From assembly GCA_022486935.1 (NCBI GenBank), contig JAKVJO010000012.1, forward strand, positions 1 to 36,255: 36,255 bases of DNA, given 5' to 3'. Below are positions 30,826 through 36,255 of this stretch, in pieces; the stretch's first letter is position 1, and each line of letters opens with the position of its first letter. Under the pieces are notes generated by a model. That model ran no database searches. It was not told the DNA's origin and worked only from the letters and a program-made list of their open reading frames with translations. The DNA is from Solobacterium sp. Lineage in GTDB: Bacteria > Bacillota_I > Bacilli_A > Erysipelotrichales > Erysipelotrichaceae. The position numbers and the translations under genes are program-made.

Positions 30826-32970
30826 ATGGAACTGAAGATTGCACTCGCAGGCAACCCGAACTGCGGCAAAACAACACTGTTCAATGACCTGACCGGCAGT
30901 ACACAGTACGTCGGCAACTGGCCGGGTGTTACCGTTGAAAAGAAAGACGGCAGATTGAACGGACATAAGGACATCATTATCCAGGACCTTCCTGGTATCT
31001 ATTCTCTGTCACCGTATTCACTGGAAGAAGTGGTATCCAGAAACTATCTGGTCAATGAAAAGCCGGATGCCATCATCAACATCATCGACAGTACGAATAT
31101 TGAACGCAACCTCTATCTGACAACACAGCTGCTGGAATTGAATATTCCAACCGTCATTGCACTGAACATGATTGACCTGGTCAACAAGGCAGGCGATCGG
31201 ATTGATATGGAAAAGCTGAGCAGGACGCTGGACTGCCCGGTGCTGCCAATGAGCGCACTGAAGGGCAAAGGATGCCTCGAAGCAGCGGAAAAGGCAATTG
31301 AAGCAGCCCGCAACAAGACACCGCATGAACTGCCGCATGTCTTTACCGGCAGTGTCGAACATGCCCTGGCTCATATTGAAGAATCCATCTCAGACCGGGT
31401 GAGTGCACAGGATCTGCGCTGGTATGCGATCAAACTGTTTGAGCGTGATACCAAGGCAACCGAAGGACTGCATCTCAGCACGGAACTGATGAGTCATATT
31501 GATTCGCACATCAAAGACTGTGAGAAAGAAATGGATGATGATGCCGAAAGCATCATTACCAACCAGCGCTATGAATACATTGCCAGGGTTGTTGCTGTCT
31601 CGGTGGTCAAAAAGCCCGTCAAGGGAAACCTGACGACTTCTGACAAAATCGATAAAGTAGTCACCAACAGATGGCTGGCAATTCCGATCTTCGTTGCCAT
31701 CATGTGGCTGATGTATTACATCTCCATTACCACTGTCGGCGGCTGGGCTACCGACTGGGTCAATGACACGCTGTTTGGATCCATCATTCCGGATGCGGTC
31801 AATGGCTGGCTGGTTTCCGTTAATGCGTCAGCGTGGGTATCCTCCCTGCTGGTGGATGGCATCATCGGCGGTGTTGGAACCGTGCTTGGCTTCGTACCGC
31901 AGATGTTACTGATCTTCTTCTTCCTGGCAATTCTGGAAGACTCCGGCTATATGGCACGTGTCGCATTTATCATGGACCGTATCTTCCGCAAGTTCGGCCT
32001 CTCCGGCAAATCGTTTATCCCGATGCTGATCGGATCCGGATGCGGCGTACCGGCTGTCATGGCTGCCCGCACGATTGAAGACGAAAAGGACCGCCGCATG
32101 ACAATCATGCTGGCACCGTTCATTCCTTGCTCTGCCAAGATGGTCATCATTGCGATGATTACCACAACCTTCTTCCCGCACTCCTCCTGGATTGCGCCGG
32201 CCATGTACTTCCTGGGCATCCTGATTATCGTGCTCTCCGGCATCGCCATGAAGAAGATCAAGGCATTTGCAGGCAAACCGGCACCGTTCGTCATGGAGCT
32301 TCCGGCTTACCACATTCCTTCCTTCAAGGGTGTATTGATCCACATGTGGCAGCGTGCCAAGGCATTCATCATCAAGGCCGGAACGATTATCTTCTCTGCC
32401 TGTGTTGTGATCTGGTTTTTGTCCAACTTCAACTGGAGCTTTGCATTCACCGCTGATATTGATTCCAGTATCCTGGCTTCGATCGGTTCACTGTTTGCCT
32501 GGATCTTCGCACCGCTCGGGTTTGGTACCTGGCAGGGTGCAGTCGCTGTCATCAGTGCAGAAATGGCAAAGGAACAGGCCATCAGTACTCTGGCAGTATT
32601 GAACCACGTCGCTGCAGATGCAGAAGACGCTGCGATCTCCGTTGGTATCTCCACGATGTTTACCGCCATGAGTGCGTTCTCGTTCATGATTCTGAACCTG
32701 TTTGATCCGCCGTGCGTTGTTGCAATGGCAACGACCATGCGTGAGATGGGCTCCAGAAAGTGGGGCTGGGCAGCCATTGGCTATCAGTGCATGATCGGCT
32801 ACTGCCTTGCGTTTGTATGCTATCAGCTTGGTTCCATGTTCTTCTACGGTGCCTCCTTCGGCATCGGCCAGGTCATTGCATTCGTACTGATTGCAATTGC
32901 CTGCTACTTCATCTTCCGCAAGAATCCAAACAGTCAGGCAGAACTGACCGAGGCGAAAGCCGCTGCCTGA
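30826..32970 (+). CDS. feoB: Ferrous iron transporter FeoB
   Basis: This 714-residue inner-membrane Fe(II) transporter starts with a G-protein domain: G1 GNPNCGKT (9-16), G3 DLPG (54-57), G4 NMID (114-117), G5-like SALKGKG. A helical GDI-like region follows (about 170-270), then two Gate domains with around ten membrane helices. The conserved membrane Cys motif GSGCGVPAVMAARTI is present. A GAAAGAGGA site precedes the ATG. The length and all GTPase motifs are normal. It lies behind two feoA genes and before three small membrane or Cys-rich genes, all apparently in one operon under twin operators. Confidence 0.98.
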   Translation: MELKIALAGNPNCGKTTLFNDLTGSTQYVGNWPGVTVEKKDGRLNGHKDIIIQDLPGIYSLSPYSLEEVVSRNYLVNEKPDAIINIIDSTNIERNLYLTTQLLELNIPTVIALNMIDLVNKAGDRIDMEKLSRTLDCPVLPMSALKGKGCLEAAEKAIEAARNKTPHELPHVFTGSVEHALAHIEESISDRVSAQDLRWYAIKLFERDTKATEGLHLSTELMSHIDSHIKDCEKEMDDDAESIITNQRYEYIARVVAVSVVKKPVKGNLTTSDKIDKVVTNRWLAIPIFVAIMWLMYYISITTVGGWATDWVNDTLFGSIIPDAVNGWLVSVNASAWVSSLLVDGIIGGVGTVLGFVPQMLLIFFFLAILEDSGYMARVAFIMDRIFRKFGLSGKSFIPMLIGSGCGVPAVMAARTIEDEKDRRMTIMLAPFIPCSAKMVIIAMITTTFFPHSSWIAPAMYFLGILIIVLSGIAMKKIKAFAGKPAPFVMELPAYHIPSFKGVLIHMWQRAKAFIIKAGTIIFSACVVIWFLSNFNWSFAFTADIDSSILASIGSLFAWIFAPLGFGTWQGAVAVISAEMAKEQAISTLAVLNHVAADAEDAAISVGISTMFTAMSAFSFMILNLFDPPCVVAMATTMREMGSRKWGWAAIGYQCMIGYCLAFVCYQLGSMFFYGASFGIGQVIAFVLIAIACYFIFRKNPNSQAELTEAKAAA

Positions 32971-32998
32971 TCCTCTCAACTGAAAGGAGGATTCAAGT

Positions 32999-33184
32999 AT
33001 GAACCTTTCTACCGCATTGATTCTTCTTGGCATCCTGATACTGATGGTGCTGGCTGTACGCTATACCATGAAACACGGCAGCTGTGAGCACTGCAGCGGA
33101 AACTGCAGCCATCATGAGCAGGGGTGCAGCCTCTATGAGCGCTACAGGAAAGATCATCCGGATCCCGTGCACGAACAGTACTGA
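32999..33184 (+). CDS. FeoB-associated Cys-rich membrane protein
   Basis: This 61-residue protein has one N-terminal membrane helix (about 4-22) and a Cys/His-rich tail (GSCEHCSGNCSHHEQGCSLY), the layout of the FeoB-associated Cys-rich membrane family that replaces FeoC in many Firmicutes. The tail has four Cys and several His and may bind Fe(II) or an iron-sulfur unit. GAAAGGAGG precedes the ATG, 28 nt after feoB. Confidence 0.9.
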   Translation: MNLSTALILLGILILMVLAVRYTMKHGSCEHCSGNCSHHEQGCSLYERYRKDHPDPVHEQY

Positions 33185-33201
33185 CTGGAAAGTGTGAGCT
33201 T

Positions 33202-33327
33202 ATGCAGTGCAATGCACTGGTATTACTGATTTATGGATTGTCCGCATTTGCAGCGTTACTTGCCTGCATGTGGAGCATCAGTCATCTCTTTGATCAACCA
33301 ATGAAACGGAGGCAGCGTCATCGATGA
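33202..33327 (+). CDS. 41-residue membrane peptide in the feo operon
   Basis: A short frame starting ATG at 33202 encodes 41 residues: MQCNALVLLIYGLSAF and a continuing hydrophobic helix (to about residue 28) with Cys at positions 3 and 22, then a strongly basic end (KRRQRHR). It fills the space between the Cys-rich protein and the HMA protein, and its TGA overlaps the next ATG by 4 nt, which argues that it is real. Its own ribosome site (GGAAAG) is weak. No family is recognised; a small regulator or stabiliser of FeoB or of the HMA protein is possible. Confidence 0.6.
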   Translation: MQCNALVLLIYGLSAFAALLACMWSISHLFDQPMKRRQRHR

Positions 33328-33716
33328 CAGCTTTGATAGGTACCATGATTGTGATTCTGTTCCTGCTGGCCATCAGCCATGTGAGAAAGACTTTGATGCA
33401 TGGCTGCTGCGGCGGCTGTGAGACGGTCAAACGCAATGCAGTCAAAGACCGCAACGTTGCCAACTACCCGTATTATACGATTCTTGCAGTGGATGGCATG
33501 CACTGCAGCAATTGTGCGGCGAAAGTCGCAAATGCATTGAATGCACTGCCGGGGGTATATGCTGAAGTGAATCTTGATCAGCGTGCCGCAACAGTGCACA
33601 TGAAACACCTGATTACAGACCGTACACTCACGGATTCTGTTCGCCAGGCTGGCTATTCAGCCAGAATAAATTCCTCCAGAACTGCCTCAGCAGACACGGC
33701 AGTTCAGCATCAGTAA
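33324..33716 (+). CDS. Membrane-anchored heavy-metal-associated (HMA) domain protein
   Basis: This 130-residue protein has an N-terminal membrane helix (about 3-18), a CCGGC cluster (residues about 28-32), and an HMA ferredoxin-like fold with the metal motif GMHCSNC (about 58-64) and a typical NALPGVYAEVNLDQRAATVHM continuation. The C-terminal tail is Ser/Ala-rich and disordered. HMA domains usually carry Cu(I), but here the gene closes a ferrous-iron operon, so a role in iron delivery or in coupling copper and iron handling is possible. It overlaps the upstream small ORF by ATGA, with GGAGG at 33307-33311. Confidence 0.88.
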   Translation: MTALIGTMIVILFLLAISHVRKTLMHGCCGGCETVKRNAVKDRNVANYPYYTILAVDGMHCSNCAAKVANALNALPGVYAEVNLDQRAATVHMKHLITDRTLTDSVRQAGYSARINSSRTASADTAVQHQ

Positions 33717-33780
33717 CAACGTTGTTCCTCCTGTACTTCGGGTACCGCCGAGGTACACACAAAACCCTTCCTGCTTCACT

Positions 33781-33820
33781 TCCCCGGTGATTTGAGCGTC
33801 GCCGGGGATTTTATCTGTTT
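33781..33820 (+). terminator. Terminator of the feo operon
   Basis: TCCCCGGTGA (33781-33790) pairs with TCGCCGGGGA (33799-33808), 10 bp with one wobble, followed by TTTTATCTGTTT. Confidence 0.85.
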
Positions 33821-33842
33821 CAGTAAATAAAAAACATGAAGC

Positions 33843-34127
33843 TCATTTGTCTTCATGTTCTGGATCATTGATATTCTGATATCCATTCTTGAGATCAATG
33901 ACAGGAATGGAAGTGGTGTTCTCCCGGTCTGACACCATCATGGATGTGATCTTCGCCAGGGGAATGGTTTCCACATACATGCCATTCAGCAGTTTGATCC
34001 CGATATCATCGCTGTCTGCGTTTTTGATTTCATCATAATTACTGATGAATCCGGAATGCTCTGATCCATCTTCCATGACCGCAGTCACGAAAAACTGCAG
34101 AAATGGCAATACTGCTTTGCGATCCAT
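33843..34127 (-). CDS. Small protein of unknown function
   Basis: This 94-residue protein begins MDRKAVLPFLQFFVTAVMEDG; it is acidic and looks like a small beta-rich fold (GFISNYDEI, IGIKLLNGMYVETIPLAKI). It has no signal peptide and no clear membrane helix. The frame runs up to 34310, but GGGGGAGG is spaced correctly for the ATG at 34127. It is divergent from the C39-like peptidase gene. The sequence pattern hints at a small Sm/LSM-like or similar barrel, but I cannot assign a family. Confidence 0.65.
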   Translation of the reverse strand: MDRKAVLPFLQFFVTAVMEDGSEHSGFISNYDEIKNADSDDIGIKLLNGMYVETIPLAKITSMMVSDRENTTSIPVIDLKNGYQNINDPEHEDK

Positions 34128-34264
34128 AGGTACCTCCCCCTGATCTGACTCTGACATGATACCACAGGTACTTCGGATTTCACGCAGGGAATGACCAAAA
34201 TGATGATACGTCAAAGCGTGTCCTGTTGCAGTATGATTAACGCATTGAGGAGTGAACTGCTGCC

Positions 34265-34864
34265 ATGATCCTGAAGGTACCCTATATCGATCAGAGTGAG
34301 ATTGCACCAACCGGATGTGAGAGTGTGACTGCCTGCATGTTATTGCAGTATCTAGGCTATGATATCCCGGTTCACACGTTTATAAAGAACTGTTTATGCA
34401 GTCTTCCATTTACTGAACGCAATGGCGAACTGTGGGGCACGGATCCCGATCTTGCCTTTGCCGGAGACCCTGAAGACAAAGAAGGCTTTGGCTGCTATGC
34501 ACCGGTACTGATCAAGGCAATGGAACCGATCATACAGGACAGTTACTGCCTGAAGAACGAAACAGGAACAGCGGTAACAGATCTCTGCCATCGATACATT
34601 GAGCAGGGGATGCCGGTGCCGATCTGGTCCACGATTGATATGAAGCCATCCGGACTGGGTACGAAGTACCGCCTGTATACTGATGGCAGCTGGTATCAGT
34701 GGCGCAATCACGAACACTGCCTGTTACTGGTTGGCTATGATGATAAAAACTATTGGTTCAATGATCCCTGGCATAACCATGGATTGGCTGCTTATGAGAA
34801 ACACCTGTTTGAGCAGCGCCATCATGAGATGGGTATGCAGGCAATCGGAATCATCAGAAAGTGA
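34265..34864 (+). CDS. C39-like cysteine peptidase family protein
   Basis: This 199-residue protein has the papain-like C39_2 layout: Cys in IAPTGCESVTACMLLQYLG (about residue 18), His in NHEHCLLLVGYD (about 150) and Asp in YWFNDPW (about 163). An N-terminal ILKVPYIDQ is typical. It has no signal peptide or ABC partner, so it differs from bacteriocin-processing C39 transporters and may be cytoplasmic. GAGGAG precedes the ATG. Its TGA overlaps a possible GTG start of dapF, so the two are probably co-transcribed. Confidence 0.85.
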   Translation: MILKVPYIDQSEIAPTGCESVTACMLLQYLGYDIPVHTFIKNCLCSLPFTERNGELWGTDPDLAFAGDPEDKEGFGCYAPVLIKAMEPIIQDSYCLKNETGTAVTDLCHRYIEQGMPVPIWSTIDMKPSGLGTKYRLYTDGSWYQWRNHEHCLLLVGYDDKNYWFNDPWHNHGLAAYEKHLFEQRHHEMGMQAIGIIRK

Positions 34865-34872
34865 ACTGGACT

Positions 34873-35763
34873 ATGAAACTGAACTTCACCAAAATGCAGG
34901 GTGCCGGCAATGACTACATCTATGTAGACTGTTTCCAGCAGCCATTACCGCAAGATCCTGCCGCTGTTTCAAGCGTGCTCAGTCAAAAATGCTACGGCAT
35001 CGGTTCGGATGGACTGATCCTGGTAAGACCTTCAGACTGTGCGGATTTCATGATGGATATCTACAATGCGGATGGTTCACGGGCAAAGATGTGCGGCAAT
35101 GGCATCCGCTGTGCCGCAAAGTTTGCCTTTGAACACGGCATCATCCATCAGTGTTCATGCAATGTGGAGACACTGTCCGGCATCAAACAGGTACAGCTGA
35201 AACAGAATGATGGAACCATTACAGGAGCCACGGTCGATATGGGCATGCCTCAGATCAGAGAGAATGGTCATCTGACTGCAGTGGAGAAGATTTCTTCCAG
35301 TGATCTGAACAGCCTGCAGGAATCTATTACGCTTGCACAGCAAAACTTCCAGATGATCGAGATCTCCATGGGCAATCCCCATGCAGTGATCTTCGTCAAT
35401 GATCTGAAACAGCTGGACTTTCAACAGTATGGACATGATGTGGAACAGGATCAGCGGTTCATCGACGGCGTCAATCTGGAACTGGTACAGGTCAAAGACC
35501 GCAGTCATATTGCGGTAAGGGTATGGGAGCGCGGTTCACAGGAGACCAATGCCTGCGGTACCGGTGCCTGTGCTGCTGCACTTGCGGCAATGCTGGATGA
35601 TCAATGCGATCAGCAGGTTGCAGTAACCATGAACGGCGGAGTACTGATAGTGGAACGGAGAATGACCGATGGCCATCTGCTGTTAAGCGGAGAAGCACGG
35701 AATGTATTCACCGGTACGGTAGATACCGATGACTGTGCCCAACATCATAATCTTGTTTCGTGA
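34873..35763 (+). CDS. dapF: Diaminopimelate epimerase
   Basis: This 296-residue enzyme converts LL- to meso-diaminopimelate for lysine and peptidoglycan synthesis. Both active-site Cys are present: C74 in AKMCGNGIRC and C228 in NACGTGACA, along with the N-terminal KMQGAGNDYIYVD. The frame could start at GTG 34861, which overlaps the previous stop (GTGA); the ATG at 34873 gives the conserved N-terminus and is chosen, though neither has a strong ribosome site and coupling to the upstream gene is likely. No other lysine-pathway genes are nearby. Confidence 0.95.
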   Translation: MKLNFTKMQGAGNDYIYVDCFQQPLPQDPAAVSSVLSQKCYGIGSDGLILVRPSDCADFMMDIYNADGSRAKMCGNGIRCAAKFAFEHGIIHQCSCNVETLSGIKQVQLKQNDGTITGATVDMGMPQIRENGHLTAVEKISSSDLNSLQESITLAQQNFQMIEISMGNPHAVIFVNDLKQLDFQQYGHDVEQDQRFIDGVNLELVQVKDRSHIAVRVWERGSQETNACGTGACAAALAAMLDDQCDQQVAVTMNGGVLIVERRMTDGHLLLSGEARNVFTGTVDTDDCAQHHNLVS

Positions 35764-35821
35764 TTCCGGTTTATCATAAAAGAAAACAAAGCAGCGTATA
35801 AAGCTTCGGAGCGTGGGAATC

Positions 35822-36255
35822 ATGCATCAGACAAAGAGAGTATGGGACAGTATCAGAGAAAACTTCGGACTGGATAACATGCGCATGGCTGCCAGAGTGG
35901 CCATCGGTGTTGTACTGTCCGTTTTGATTGCCCGTCTGCTGCAGCTGCAGTTTGCCGCATCTACCTGCATTGTGACACTGCTTGGCATCCAGTCCACCAA
36001 ACGGGATACCTACCGGACAGCAGTGCAGCGGGGGGATCTCCCTTGCCTATACCATTGCCATTGCCTTATTGATTGACCGTTTTCTTGGCAACAACATGCT
36101 CAGTTTTTCAGTCAGCGTACTGTGTCTGACGCTGATCACTTATCTTCTTGGCTGGAAGAGTTCGCTGTCTATCAATATCGTGGTGCTGGTGCATCTGTTT
36201 CTGCAGGCCCAGCCATTTACAGCATCGTTGATCTTCAATGAGGTATTGAGAGTAT
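35822..36255 (+). pseudogene. Aromatic acid exporter family protein, frameshifted, 3' partial
   Basis: The frame from ATG 35822 (GGAG at 35807) encodes the start of an ArAE/FUSC-like membrane protein: RMAARVAIGVVLSVLIARLL, then LLGIQSTKRDTYRTAVQR. At a run of six G (36030-36035) the frame breaks and stops at 36076. Removing one G restores ISLAYTIAIALLIDRFLGNN and further membrane helices, open to the window end. The first frame's tail after the G run is not hydrophobic and looks spurious. So this is one gene with a +1 frameshift in a homopolymer: a sequencing error, a phase-variable tract, or a broken gene. The gene continues outside the window. Confidence 0.8.

Overview
The window looks like chromosome from an anaerobic, gut-type Bacillota. 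Gene content and mid-range GC suggest the Erysipelotrichia/Erysipelotrichaceae, but this is an inference because no 16S or other marker gene is present. Genes are tightly packed, with strong AGGAGG-type ribosome sites, ATGA overlaps, sigma-A-like promoters and many hairpin terminators. No tRNA, rRNA, CRISPR array, intact insertion sequence or prophage was seen.

Layout. 1-2818: the two halves of a heterodimeric ABC exporter, the first cut by the window edge. 2920-3996: a membrane diguanylate cyclase. 4013-5988: a DeoR-type repressor divergent from deoC, with a matched pair of palindromic operators between them, then a small DUF1648-like membrane protein. 6279-14465: the centrepiece, a complete acetyl-CoA to butyrate operon in the order thl-crt-hbd-bcd-etfB-etfA-buk-ptb. 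Its promoter carries a consensus CcpA cre site and two Rex-like boxes, and it has internal hairpins after hbd and after buk. 14582-16507: a GH1 (phospho)glucosidase and a small Cys-containing protein.

16550-18865 is a scarred accessory stretch. It holds a 5'-truncated ribbon-helix-helix-like fragment with its own terminator, a compositionally mosaic secreted repeat protein, and an AraC-family remnant lacking its sensor domain. 18944-21175: a BlaI-type repressor and an M56 sensor protease fused to an M23 peptidase, behind twin TACA-N2-TGTA operators. 21228-22820: MarR, a GNAT acetyltransferase interrupted by an early in-frame TAA, and an ECF transporter S component. 23060-24172: a lipoprotein Ntn-hydrolase of the choloylglycine hydrolase/penicillin acylase type. 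24214-27765: a GT-B-like protein divergent from a TetR regulator and a GPH sugar symporter. 27856-30132: an aldehyde dehydrogenase divergent from gpmA.

30347-33716 is a ferrous-iron uptake operon: two FeoA proteins, FeoB, a FeoB-associated Cys-rich membrane peptide, an unlisted 41-residue membrane peptide, and a membrane-anchored HMA domain protein. The feo and gpmA promoters share the palindrome GTTAG-N6-CTAAC just downstream of the -10 region, suggesting one metal-responsive repressor controls both. The window ends with a small unknown protein, a C39-like peptidase, dapF, and an aromatic-acid-exporter-family gene with a frameshift in a run of six G.

No wholly unknown system was evident. 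The best leads are the GTTAG-N6-CTAAC regulon, the layered redox/carbon control of the butyrate operon, the Feo operon tail, the GT-B/TetR/GPH locus, and the mosaic surface protein.
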